This document shows, one piece after another, positions 8,054 to 16,175 of a DNA stretch of 53,684 bases; the first letter of the stretch is position 1, and each line of letters opens with the position of its first letter. The DNA is from Deltaproteobacteria bacterium (lineage in GTDB: Bacteria; Desulfobacterota; Desulfobacteria; Desulfobacterales; QNYZ01). The DNA lies in contig QNYZ01000103.1 of NCBI GenBank assembly GCA_003973265.1, positions 1-53,684 of the forward strand, given 5' to 3'. A program made the translations under genes and the position numbers. Under the pieces are notes generated by a model. That model was not told where the DNA came from. It saw only the letters and a list, made by a program, of their open reading frames with translations, and did not search any database.

Positions 8054-9871
8054 ATGGATGTTGAAAATCTGTTGTTGCAATACGAGACGCTGCATCTGAA
8101 CCGTCGCCGGTTTGTCAAAGGCCTGGCTGCCGGGGGCGCGTTGCTGGGCCTGGGGGTGTCGCCCCGCCGGCTTCTGGCCGCTGAAAACAGGGCTGAAGGA
8201 TCATCGGTTCCGGTCTTGCGCGGCCGGAAATTCAATTTATCGATCTCCCCGCAACGGGTTAACTTTACCGGCAAGGTCCGCACCGCGACCGCAGTAAACG
8301 GGCACATACCCGGGCCGATCCTGCGCTGGCGGGAAGGAGACCGGGTCAGCCTGACAGTCACCAATCACCTGGCCGAGTCCAGCTCGATCCACTGGCATGG
8401 AATCATTTTGCCAAATCCCATGGATGGCGTGCCTGGAATCAATTTTGCCGGTATTGAACCTGGAAAAAGCTATCATTACCAGTTTGATGTTCGTCAGAGC
8501 GGCACTTACTGGTATCACAGCCATTCCGGGTTTCAGGAGCAGACCGGTCTTTACGGGCCTGTCATCATAGATCCACTGGAGCCGGAACCTTTTAGCTATG
8601 ATCGTGAACATGTGATCATGCTTTCGGACTGGTCGGATGAAAACCCGAGCACCATTTATGCCCATCTGAAAAAGATGAGCGATTATTATAACTTTAAGGA
8701 GCGTACTGCCCGGGACCTGCTCCGGGGTATCCGGAAAAAGGGGCTGGCTCGCACCTGGAATGATCGCAGGATGTGGAATGGAATGCGTATGAGTGACCGG
8801 GATATATCCGATGTTACCGGCTATACCTATACCTATTTGATGAACGGACAAACGCCGGCGACCGGCTGGACCGGATTGTTCAAGCGGGGCGAAAGCGTAC
8901 GGCTGCGGTTTATCAACGGCTCGGCCATGAGCTTTTTCGATGTGCGTATTCCTGGATTGAATATGACCGTCGTCGCCGCCGATGGCCAGAATATCGAACC
9001 GGTAACCGTGGATGAGTTCAGGATGGGGGTTGCGGAGATTTATGATGTGATCGTTACGCCCCAAAATGATCGCGCCTATTGTATTTTTGCCCAGGCCATC
9101 GACCGGACCGGCTATGCCCGTGGCACCCTGGCCCCTTTCCCGGACATGAAGGCGGAAATTCCTGAATACGATCCCTACCCGATTCTCACCATGACTGATA
9201 TGGGGATGGAAATGGCCGGAATGAAAGCTATGAGCGGTATGGAGAAAAAATCCGGGATGGCGGGACAGCGCCATTCAACACCGGCTTCCGCTGTTAAAAA
9301 GGAAGCGATGAATAAAATGAATAAACGCGGACCGGCGGGGATGGGCAGTGATGCCCCGATCATCCATACAAAAGCTGAATTCGGGCCACAGGTGGATATG
9401 CGGGCCGCCCGGCCAAAGTATCGGCTCAATGATCCGGGCGTGGGCCTGCGCGGCAACGGCCGCAGGGTGCTGACCTATGCGGATCTGCGCAACCTGTACA
9501 CCACACCCGACCCCCGTGATCCGGAGCGGGAGATTCAACTTCATCTGACGGGCAATATGGCCCGCTACATGTGGTCCATTAACGGGATTAGATATGCCGA
9601 TGCCGAGCCCTTGAAGTTTAACTATGGCGAACGGCTGCGCATCACCTTTGTCAACGACACAATGATGAATCATCCCATGCATCTCCACGGCATGTGGAGT
9701 GACCTTGAGACCGGAGATGGCCGGCACATTCCCCGCAAGCATACCGTGATAGTTCAGCCGGGGTCAAAAATCAGTTACCTGGTGACTGCTGATGCCAGGG
9801 GCGGGTGGGCCTATCATTGTCATCTGCTCTATCACATGCTGGCTATGTTTCGGAAAGTCGTTGTCAGCTGA
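8054..9871 (+). CDS. Multicopper oxidase of the CopA/PcoA copper-resistance type, Tat-exported
   Basis: This encodes 605 residues. A twin-arginine signal (NRRRFVKGLAAGGALLGLG, residues 16-34) sends the folded enzyme to the periplasm, where it probably oxidises Cu(I) to the less toxic Cu(II). The four copper-ligand motifs are all intact: HWHG at 113-116, HSH at 155-157, HPMHLHG at 540-546, and HCHLLYHMLAM at 588-598 with axial Met598. A methionine-rich insert (DMGMEMAGMKAMSGMEKK, roughly residues 375-410) is typical of PcoA/CopA oxidases and likely binds Cu(I). It lies 41 bases after the copper ATPase and 12 before the CopB-like gene, with ACGAGGAGGC as ribosome-binding site. The gene name copA used in Pseudomonas clashes with the ATPase, so no symbol is given. 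Confidence 0.94.
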   Translation: MDVENLLLQYETLHLNRRRFVKGLAAGGALLGLGVSPRRLLAAENRAEGSSVPVLRGRKFNLSISPQRVNFTGKVRTATAVNGHIPGPILRWREGDRVSLTVTNHLAESSSIHWHGIILPNPMDGVPGINFAGIEPGKSYHYQFDVRQSGTYWYHSHSGFQEQTGLYGPVIIDPLEPEPFSYDREHVIMLSDWSDENPSTIYAHLKKMSDYYNFKERTARDLLRGIRKKGLARTWNDRRMWNGMRMSDRDISDVTGYTYTYLMNGQTPATGWTGLFKRGESVRLRFINGSAMSFFDVRIPGLNMTVVAADGQNIEPVTVDEFRMGVAEIYDVIVTPQNDRAYCIFAQAIDRTGYARGTLAPFPDMKAEIPEYDPYPILTMTDMGMEMAGMKAMSGMEKKSGMAGQRHSTPASAVKKEAMNKMNKRGPAGMGSDAPIIHTKAEFGPQVDMRAARPKYRLNDPGVGLRGNGRRVLTYADLRNLYTTPDPRDPEREIQLHLTGNMARYMWSINGIRYADAEPLKFNYGERLRITFVNDTMMNHPMHLHGMWSDLETGDGRHIPRKHTVIVQPGSKISYLVTADARGGWAYHCHLLYHMLAMFRKVVVS

Positions 9872-9883
9872 GGAGATTATGTT

Positions 9884-10588
9884 ATGAAGAAAATGCTGTT
9901 TGTGCTGCTGCTTTCCCTGCTTGCAGGTAGATCTGTTTACGCCGGAGAGACGATTGATGATCCGCTGCTGGGCAGGGTACTCGTCGATCAACTGGAAATC
10001 AGGACGGGTGACGGAGACGATCCTGTTGCCTGGGATGCCGAGGGGTGGCTGGGATACGATATCAATAAACTCTGGATCAAGACCGAAGGGGATTACGTGG
10101 ATGGGCAGAGCAAAGAAGCAGAGCTGCAGGCCCTGTACAGCAGGGCGATTGCTCCCTTCTGGGACCTGCAGATAGGCTGGAGGGGCGATATTCGGCCAAA
10201 TCCTTCCCGAAACTGGCTGGCCCTGGGAGTAAAGGGGCTGGCCCCCTACTTTTTCGACATTGACGTGGCGCTGTTTATCGGTGATGCCGGTCGAACATCG
10301 ATGCGGCTGTCGGCTGAATATGAAATCATGCTGACTCAGCGGATCATCCTGGTCCCTGACATCGAACTGAATCTATACGGCCGGGACGACGCGGCTGTCG
10401 GTATCGGATCGGGGCTTTCAAGTATCGAAACCGGTTTACGGCTGCGGTATGAAATCCGTCGTGAGTTTGCCCCGTATATCGGGCTGAACCGAACCAGGCT
10501 GTATGGGGAAACGGCTGATTTTGCCAGGGCAGAAGCAGGGGATACGGATGATGTCCGGCTTGTTTTCGGAATTCGCTTTTGGTTTTAA
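9884..10588 (+). CDS. copB: Copper-resistance outer-membrane protein CopB/PcoB
   Basis: This 234-residue protein has an N-terminal signal peptide (MKKMLFVLLLSLLAGRSVYA, cleavage after about residue 20). The rest is made of alternating beta strands ending in a terminal aromatic (GIRFWF), as in outer-membrane barrels. Motifs typical of CopB are seen: DPLLGRVLVDQLE, DAEGWLGYDINKLWIKTEG, ALYSRAIAPFWDLQIGWR, and APYIGLNRTRLYGETADFAR. It is shorter than Pseudomonas CopB because the Met/His-rich N-terminal linker is missing. It is the last gene of the copper operon, preceded by GAGGAG. No terminator is visible after it, and the sequence passes straight into a decayed gene. Confidence 0.92.
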   Translation: MKKMLFVLLLSLLAGRSVYAGETIDDPLLGRVLVDQLEIRTGDGDDPVAWDAEGWLGYDINKLWIKTEGDYVDGQSKEAELQALYSRAIAPFWDLQIGWRGDIRPNPSRNWLALGVKGLAPYFFDIDVALFIGDAGRTSMRLSAEYEIMLTQRIILVPDIELNLYGRDDAAVGIGSGLSSIETGLRLRYEIRREFAPYIGLNRTRLYGETADFARAEAGDTDDVRLVFGIRFWF

Positions 10589-10747
10589 CGGGTGGATAAA
10601 TCGGGAGAAGGCCATACCGATACCCGGTTGTCCAGCGGCCCCATTGCGGCGTGTCCGCACCGGTTGGCTGTTTGTGGCATACCGGTCTTCCCGGTTTGAT
10701 CCAGTAATATTTTATGGCAAAATTGATCGCCAGATGGTACCGTATAA

Positions 10748-11271
10748 TCGCTTTCACAGACCTTTGCATCCGCTCTTGAAAAAGCCGGTGTCAATACGGA
10801 TACATTTCTGCCGGAATACGGATCGGGGCTGTAAGGTAACAGTTTTCCTGTCTGTGGGGGTCGATCTGCAGATCAGAGCCTTATTTTACGTGAAATTGCC
10901 CGCACGACCGCGTTACATCCCAATTCAATCTGGAATACCGTGCCGCCGATGCATCTGCCAGCCCCTACCTTCAGCTGGCCGCATTGGTCCGGGCCGGGCT
11001 GCAGGGGATCAAGGACAGGCTTTCCATGCCCACCGCCACTAAAGGCGATTTGAGCCTGCTTTCAAAAGAGGAATTGCACCATATGGGCGTTAAGCGCCTC
11101 CCGGACTCTCTTGAGAATGCGCTCGAAGCATTCGCTGCAGAAGCGATCCTCAAGGAGTGGTTTCCGGGAAAATTCACCGATATCTACCTGAAGCATAAAC
11201 ACCAGGAATTAAAGGATGTCCAGGGTATGTCCACCGACCATCTCTATGCACAATACAGCCGCAGGTATTGA
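10748..11271 (+). pseudogene. Glutamine synthetase-family pseudogene (C-terminal part)
   Basis: Three pieces of a glutamine synthetase catalytic domain can be read in order on the plus strand. ASALEKAGVNTDTFLPEYGSG (10766-10828) matches the PEYGPGQ region and is followed directly by a TAA. In the same frame, SADQSLILREIARTTAL (about 10865-10915) matches the AADQ...R helix. Then, in another frame, QFNLEYRAADASASPYLQL continues to a normal C-terminus and stop at 11271, with DSLENALEAF and TDIYLKHKHQE. So there is one in-frame stop and one frameshift, probably with a short deletion, and the N-terminal half (including the ATP-binding and first Glu motifs) is gone. The remaining 95-codon 3' frame could be mistaken for a small gene. 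Confidence 0.8.
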
Positions 11272-11304
11272 CCAGGACCATTACCTGCAGAATGACCTGC
11301 TGTT

Positions 11305-12450
11305 TCAGGCGGCCTTTGCGGCTGAAGCGGCACACTCATTTTTACCCAGGTCCATGACATCCGCCTCTTCTTCGTCGACTTCCAATAATCCGGCATTGAT
11401 TTCCCGGATCCTGGCATATTCGTCGGGCTGGGAACGCATGTTCTTTTTAATGAACTGGAAGAAGGTGGCCTCATCCCGTACGCTGTAGATTTCTGCGTTA
11501 TTTTCGATCACGTTTTCCAGGGTATCGGCGAAGACCTGGTTTTTGGCCTCGCGCCAGTCCATGTAATGGCCGGGAAGGACGATCAGTGACCGGTCCCACT
11601 TGATAATTTTTTCCGTCATGGTTTTGAAAAGCAGGCGGGACCACTCCTCTGCTTTGCCGCCCAGGTCCGGCCGGCCGATGGACAGGAGGAACACCGCATC
11701 ACCGGAAATCAGATAGCGGTCATCAATGAGGTAGCTGGTGCTGCCCGGTGTATGTCCCGGTGTGTGAATGGCCCGGACTTTGGGGCCACCATCGCTGAAT
11801 GCGAATACATCGCCGTCGGATACGGCTGTATAGGGAAAGCGGGCGACATCAAAGTCCGGCTGCGGCGCAACGATCTCGGCCCCCGCATCCCGGCGCAGGC
11901 GGTCACTGCCCGAAATATAATCGGCCTGGCGGTGGGTTTCAAAAGTCCGGGTAATGGTGCAGCCATGATCTTTGGCAAATTGCTGGTAAAAAGCGACATT
12001 TTTGGACGGATCGAAAACGAACATTTCCCTGCCGCTTTCCAGAACATAGCTCAGCGATGCCTTGCCGGGGCGACGGAACTGGTATACTTCGTAATTCGGC
12101 CCGGTGCCTGCCTTTACCGGTGACAGTAAATTACCCCAGGTTCGGATGCCGCCTTCAAGATAGGCGACATCATTGTAGCCGCAATCAGACAGCACACCGG
12201 CCACATATTTGGCCGAACTTTCCTTGGCGCATACAATACGGATTTTCCGGCCCTCGGGGACCAGGGGCACGCATTCATCTTCCAGCTCCTGGAAATCATA
12301 GTAGACAATATTCAGCATATCGATAGGGTAGGGTCCTTCAATTTTAAACCGGTCATAATCTTTGGAGTTGCGGACATCAAGTAAAATGAAATCTTCACGA
12401 TTGACAAGTGCGCCAAGCAGTTCTTCGGCCGTATACGACGGGATAGACAT
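11305..12450 (-). CDS. Rhodanese / metallo-beta-lactamase (persulfide dioxygenase-like) fusion
   Basis: This encodes 381 residues from the ATG at 12450, which has AAAGGAAA in front; an earlier in-frame ATG at 12507 lies at the predicted transcription start. Residues 1-108 form a rhodanese domain with catalytic Cys74 in the loop CAKESS. Residues about 120-300 form an ETHE1-like MBL domain. The usual HxHxDH box reads THRQADY: His173 and Asp177 remain, but Gln175 and Tyr178 replace two histidines. His233 (TPGHTPGS), Asp251 (SGDAVF) and His295 (LPGH) are kept. In ETHE1 the single iron is held by the equivalents of His173, His233 and Asp251, so a mononuclear-iron persulfide dioxygenase remains possible. 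A role in sulfane-sulfur handling suits a sulfur-metabolising anaerobe. The C-terminal about 85 residues are unassigned. Confidence 0.85.
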   Translation of the reverse strand: MSIPSYTAEELLGALVNREDFILLDVRNSKDYDRFKIEGPYPIDMLNIVYYDFQELEDECVPLVPEGRKIRIVCAKESSAKYVAGVLSDCGYNDVAYLEGGIRTWGNLLSPVKAGTGPNYEVYQFRRPGKASLSYVLESGREMFVFDPSKNVAFYQQFAKDHGCTITRTFETHRQADYISGSDRLRRDAGAEIVAPQPDFDVARFPYTAVSDGDVFAFSDGGPKVRAIHTPGHTPGSTSYLIDDRYLISGDAVFLLSIGRPDLGGKAEEWSRLLFKTMTEKIIKWDRSLIVLPGHYMDWREAKNQVFADTLENVIENNAEIYSVRDEATFFQFIKKNMRSQPDEYARIREINAGLLEVDEEEADVMDLGKNECAASAAKAA

Positions 12451-12508
12451 GGATTTTCCTTTCATCAGTATTTGAGAATCAATTGCCATCAAGTGGGATA
12501 TCGGCATA

Positions 12509-12536
12509 AAGATATATCTTAATCGGGAATCGTCAA
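12509..12536 (-). promoter_or_regulatory. Sigma-70-like promoter of the rhodanese/MBL gene
   Basis: On the minus strand, TTGACG (12536-12531) is followed after 16 bases by TATCTT (12514-12509). Transcription would begin near 12500, about 50 bases before the preferred start codon. The -10 lies in the palindrome AAGATATATCTT (12509-12520), which could also be an operator. Confidence 0.55.
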
Positions 12537-12830
12537 ATTTTTTAATGCCATTGAACCTGAGCCTGAACCTGAACCTTGGGTTTTCAAAGCGTGTTTATAT
12601 ATGCACCATAACCTTGAGAGGGCGTGTGCACAACCTGCCTGAAGGCACCTTTGAGATGCGCGGGTTAGATCGACGGCGATTTTATAGTATTCTGTCTATC
12701 CGGAAAGATAATTGCCCGGTGAATGTATCTGGACTCGAAATAAATATCCGGCTTGGTCTCGATTTTAGATTTGTGGATCACCGGCGGGCGGATGCGTCCG
12801 GCAGACTTTTTTATAATATCTGTAAAGAAG
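12537..12830. other. Gene-free stretch with a short hexamer repeat
   Basis: No gene is supported between the MBL promoter and the nrdJ stop codon. A four-unit imperfect tandem hexamer (GAACCT, GAGCCT, GAACCT, GAACCT) sits at 12553-12576. A weak plus-strand open frame here has no family features and no ribosome-binding site. Confidence 0.5.
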
Positions 12831-14999
12831 CTAACTGCATTTGGAAAAGCCGCACCCGTGACAGACCAGGCACCCCTCTTCGTGCGTCAGGACATCGCCA
12901 CATTCCGGGCAGACACCCTGCATGCCTTCGGACGGGCCAGGTGTCACACCACTGACAACTTCAAGAACGCTGGCCATGGCATCGGGACAGGAAAGGATCA
13001 TTTTTCCATTTTGCCAGATGGGGGATGGGCAGCGGATGCCTTTCAGCTGTTTAATCACGGAATCCACCCGGATACCGGATCGGAGTGCCAGGGAAACCAG
13101 GCGCCCGGCGGCTTCTATCTGTGAGGAGGCGCATCCACCGGTTTTTCCCATTTTGGCAAATACTTCGCAGAGCCCCATATCGTCGGAATTGACCGTCACG
13201 TACAGGTTGCCGCAACCCGTGCTGATGCGCCGGGTCAGGCCCGTCGTCTGCTCGGGCCGTGGGCGCGGGGTTCGTGACCCGGATACAGCCAACTGGTCAT
13301 TGACAAAAAGAACCTGCTTCTCCCGGCTGCCGTAGCGATAAACGGTAACCCCTTTACACCCGAGATCGTAGGCCTGTTTAAATACGTCGCCGATCTGGTC
13401 CCGGGTGGCCGCAGCAGGGAAGTTGACCGTTTTGGAAACGGCGTTATCGGTATGTTTTTGAAAGGCGGCCTGGATACGGACATGCCACTCAGGGGCGATA
13501 TCATGGGCGGTTACGTATACACGCCGGATCGCCTCGGGGATGGTGTCTATCTCCTGGATGGAACCGGTGCGCGATATCCCGGTGATCAGCTGGTCTGTGT
13601 AAAACCCCTCTTTTCTGGCCGTGGCGATAAAATGCGGATGGATCTCGACAAGGGGCTGGCCGTCTATGGCCCGTCTTTTGTGGGCGATGGCGAAAAGCGG
13701 TTCTACGCCGCTGGATACCCCGGCGATGAGGCTGATGGTTCCCGTGGGTGCAATTGTGGTGGTGGTGGCATTGCGCATGCCGTCGCCATCGGCTTCGGAA
13801 AAGACGCTTTGTTCAAAAAATAGAAATCTTCCCCGGTGTTTTGCCAGTCGGGCTGAAGCGCTGTGCGCATGGGTACGGATAAACGCCATGACCTGTTCCG
13901 CTTCAGCAACGGCATCATCAGAATTGTAGGGAATATTGCGCTTGATCAGCATATCGGCAAACCCCATCACGCCCAGTCCAATCTTGCGGGTGGCCCGGCT
14001 GGCGGTTTCGATTTCGGGCAGGGGGTAGTGGTTGATTTCGACGACGTTGTCCAGAAAATGAACAGCCGTATGGACGGTCTGTTTGAGACGGTCCCAGTGG
14101 ATCTGGTCATCATCGACCATGGCGGCCAGGTTAATCGAACCGAGCGTGCATGACTCAAACGGGAGAAGGGGTTGCTCACCGCACGGGTTGGTGGCATCGA
14201 TCCGGCCGACATCCGGCGTCGGGTTGGCACGATTGATCCGGTCGATAAAAAGGATTCCCGGTTCACCGCTTTGCCAGGCGGATTCCACGATCTGGTCGAA
14301 AATATGTCTTGCCGGGATCTGTCCCACCGGATTGCCGGTGCGTGGATTGATCAGGTCGTAGCTCTCTCCGGCTGACAGGGCAGACATGAACCGGTCGGTG
14401 AGCGCCACGGATAAATTGAAATTCGTCAGGCGGCCGGGATCACTCTTAATCCGGATAAATGCATCGATATCCGGATGGTCTACCCGCAGAACGGCCATAT
14501 TGGCCCCGTTGCGGGTGCCTCCCTGCTTGACGGCCTCGGTCATCGAATCGAATACTTCCAGAAAAGGGAGCGGACCGCTGGAAACTCCCGATGTCGACCG
14601 GACGGTATCACCGGCCGGCCGGATACTGGAAAAGGAAAATCCGGTACCGCCGCCGCTTTTATGGATCAGGGCGGTATGTTTCAGCGTGTCGAATATACTC
14701 TCCATACTGTCTTCGATGGGGAGAACAAAACAGGCGGCGAGCTGGCCCAGGGGACGGCCGGCGTTCATCAGTGTCGGCGAGTTGGGTATAAACCACAGGT
14801 CGGCCATGACCTGCCGAAAAGTCTCGGTGGTCTGCTTGATATCTGCTTTGGGGTCAAATCGTTGATCGGCCACGGCCACTGTGCGGGCCACGCGGGAAAA
14901 CATGTCCGCCGGGGATTCGATTACCTGCCCGTCCGCATCTTTTTTCAGATAGCGTTTTTCAAGAATCGTGCGGGCATTATCGGAAAGATCAGGCTTCAT
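12831..14999 (-). CDS. nrdJ: Adenosylcobalamin-dependent (class II) ribonucleotide reductase
   Basis: This 722-residue enzyme reduces ribonucleotides to deoxyribonucleotides with a B12-generated thiyl radical, without oxygen. Recognisable parts are FIPNSPTLMNAG with the nearby AACFVLPI cysteine, HKSGGGTGFSFSSIRP, the QGGTRNGANMAVL segment, the active-site NPCGEQPLLPFESC, and the barrel strand ATTTIAPTGTISLIAGVSSG. A C-terminal cysteine-rich tail (CPECGDVLTHEEGCLVCHGC) likely serves as zinc or redox ribbon. The chosen ATG at 14999 overlaps the last 11 bases of coaD. An ATG at 15014 (MHRIL) is also possible, and the frame stays open to 15053. The overlap implies coupling to coaD, and no cobalamin riboswitch can precede it here. 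Confidence 0.95.
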   Translation of the reverse strand: MKPDLSDNARTILEKRYLKKDADGQVIESPADMFSRVARTVAVADQRFDPKADIKQTTETFRQVMADLWFIPNSPTLMNAGRPLGQLAACFVLPIEDSMESIFDTLKHTALIHKSGGGTGFSFSSIRPAGDTVRSTSGVSSGPLPFLEVFDSMTEAVKQGGTRNGANMAVLRVDHPDIDAFIRIKSDPGRLTNFNLSVALTDRFMSALSAGESYDLINPRTGNPVGQIPARHIFDQIVESAWQSGEPGILFIDRINRANPTPDVGRIDATNPCGEQPLLPFESCTLGSINLAAMVDDDQIHWDRLKQTVHTAVHFLDNVVEINHYPLPEIETASRATRKIGLGVMGFADMLIKRNIPYNSDDAVAEAEQVMAFIRTHAHSASARLAKHRGRFLFFEQSVFSEADGDGMRNATTTTIAPTGTISLIAGVSSGVEPLFAIAHKRRAIDGQPLVEIHPHFIATARKEGFYTDQLITGISRTGSIQEIDTIPEAIRRVYVTAHDIAPEWHVRIQAAFQKHTDNAVSKTVNFPAAATRDQIGDVFKQAYDLGCKGVTVYRYGSREKQVLFVNDQLAVSGSRTPRPRPEQTTGLTRRISTGCGNLYVTVNSDDMGLCEVFAKMGKTGGCASSQIEAAGRLVSLALRSGIRVDSVIKQLKGIRCPSPIWQNGKMILSCPDAMASVLEVVSGVTPGPSEGMQGVCPECGDVLTHEEGCLVCHGCGFSKCS

Positions 15000-15498
15000 G
15001 AGGATCCGATGCATCGAGTTCTTTAAATTTTTTTCTGAGGGTTCTTTCCACAACCTGGGGGACCATTCCCTTAATATTTCCGTTGAAGCGGGCGGCTTCC
15101 TTGATAATGGAAGATGATGTGAAAATCCAGCGCAGACCGGTCATGAGAAAGACGGTCTGGATGTCCTTGTTCAGCCGTCGATTCATGAGGGCCAGCTGGA
15201 ATTCATATTCAAAATCGGAATTGGCGCGCATCCCTCTCAGGACGACATTGACTTTCTTTTCCACGGCATAGTCAACCAGCAGGCCGCTGAATGTGTCGAC
15301 AGTGACGTTGGGTGTATTTTTCAGGCTGGCCTTGATCAGGGACATCCGTTCTTCAACCGAAAACAGTGTTTTTTTGGACGGATTGTGCAAAATGGCCACG
15401 ATCAGCTTATCAAATACCGTCAACCCCCGTTTGATGATGTCGATGTGCCCATTGGTGATCGGATCAAATGAGCCTGGATAAACCGCAATTTCGGCCAT
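14989..15498 (-). CDS. coaD: Phosphopantetheine adenylyltransferase
   Basis: This 169-residue cytosolic enzyme joins ATP and 4'-phosphopantetheine to make dephospho-CoA, the fourth step of CoA synthesis. It opens with the nucleotidyltransferase signature YPGSFDPITNGHIDII, carrying the T/HxGH ATP site. It also has VVLRGMRANSDFEYEFQLALMN motifs (R, D and the substrate-binding FE) and FTSSSIIKEAA, the equivalent of the ISSTxIRE loop. Length and order are normal. It lies 63 bases after rsmD, the common rsmD-coaD pair, and overlaps the nrdJ start. A reasonable ribosome-binding site GAGGGGAATTG precedes the ATG. Confidence 0.97.
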   Translation of the reverse strand: MAEIAVYPGSFDPITNGHIDIIKRGLTVFDKLIVAILHNPSKKTLFSVEERMSLIKASLKNTPNVTVDTFSGLLVDYAVEKKVNVVLRGMRANSDFEYEFQLALMNRRLNKDIQTVFLMTGLRWIFTSSSIIKEAARFNGNIKGMVPQVVERTLRKKFKELDASDPHEA

Positions 15499-15561
15499 GG
15501 CAATTCCCCTCGGTATTCAGTTTATTTTTAGCGTGGATCCTGTGCTGACAACCGTTGGCGG

Positions 15562-16116
15562 CTATATCACATAACGTAAAAACGATACAAGTGTTTTCCC
15601 GTATGCACGTTGGTCTTCAAGAACAAAGGCCGTTGAATCGATGTCGATCGAATCGGCACGGTCATGTTCGACAACTACCCGTGCCTCTTTGGCCAATGCC
15701 AGGGAACGGTCAAGGTGTTCCAATGCCCGGGGCGCTAAATTTTTTAAATAGGGAGGATCGATAAAGACCAGGTCGTACAAAACCTTCGGAAACCTGATGC
15801 AGCCCAGTTCCCGGGTGATATCCCACCGGATGATACGGGCGCGTGTTTCCCACCTGCAGGCACGGACGTTTTTTTTTATCAGCGTGAGGGCCGCCGGATG
15901 ATTGTCAATGAAAACGGTTTGTTCAGCTCCCCGGCTTAACGCTTCCAGGCCCATGGCACCCGTGCCGGCGAACAGGTCCAGAACATACGCCCCGGGGACC
16001 CGGTGCTGAATAATATTGAAAATGGATTCACGGACCCGGTCTGCCGTTGGCCGAATGGACAGGTCGCGTGGACGGTGGAGTTTTTTCCCCCGCCGGCTGC
16101 CGCCAATAATTCTCAC
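15562..16116 (-). CDS. rsmD: 16S rRNA (guanine-966-N2)-methyltransferase
   Basis: This 184-residue Rossmann-fold methyltransferase uses S-adenosylmethionine to methylate G966 of 16S rRNA in the assembled 30S subunit. It starts with MRIIGGSRRGKKL, typical of RsmD. It has the SAM motif VLDLFAGTGAMGLEALSRGA, an acidic residue in VFIDNHP, and the catalytic FIDPPY (DPPY of N-methylating enzymes). It is followed by coaD on the same strand, the arrangement found in many bacteria. Nothing unusual is seen. Confidence 0.96.
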   Translation of the reverse strand: MRIIGGSRRGKKLHRPRDLSIRPTADRVRESIFNIIQHRVPGAYVLDLFAGTGAMGLEALSRGAEQTVFIDNHPAALTLIKKNVRACRWETRARIIRWDITRELGCIRFPKVLYDLVFIDPPYLKNLAPRALEHLDRSLALAKEARVVVEHDRADSIDIDSTAFVLEDQRAYGKTLVSFLRYVI

Positions 16117-16175
16117 AATCAGTATCCTGCCTGTCTGAATAAAGTGGTTTTTACGATGCGGGCCGGTTTTATCGT

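Noticed and set aside
8237..9274. 345-codon frame antisense to the multicopper oxidase
   Set aside because: No family features; the sense strand has intact copper-binding motifs.
10503..11042. 179-codon plus-strand frame overlapping copB and the GS relic
   Set aside because: It begins inside copB in another frame and its translation does not resemble a protein family; the GS blocks lie in other frames.
12545..12955. 136-codon plus-strand frame upstream of and into nrdJ
   Set aside because: No ribosome-binding site, no motifs, and it overlaps the nrdJ C-terminus in antisense.
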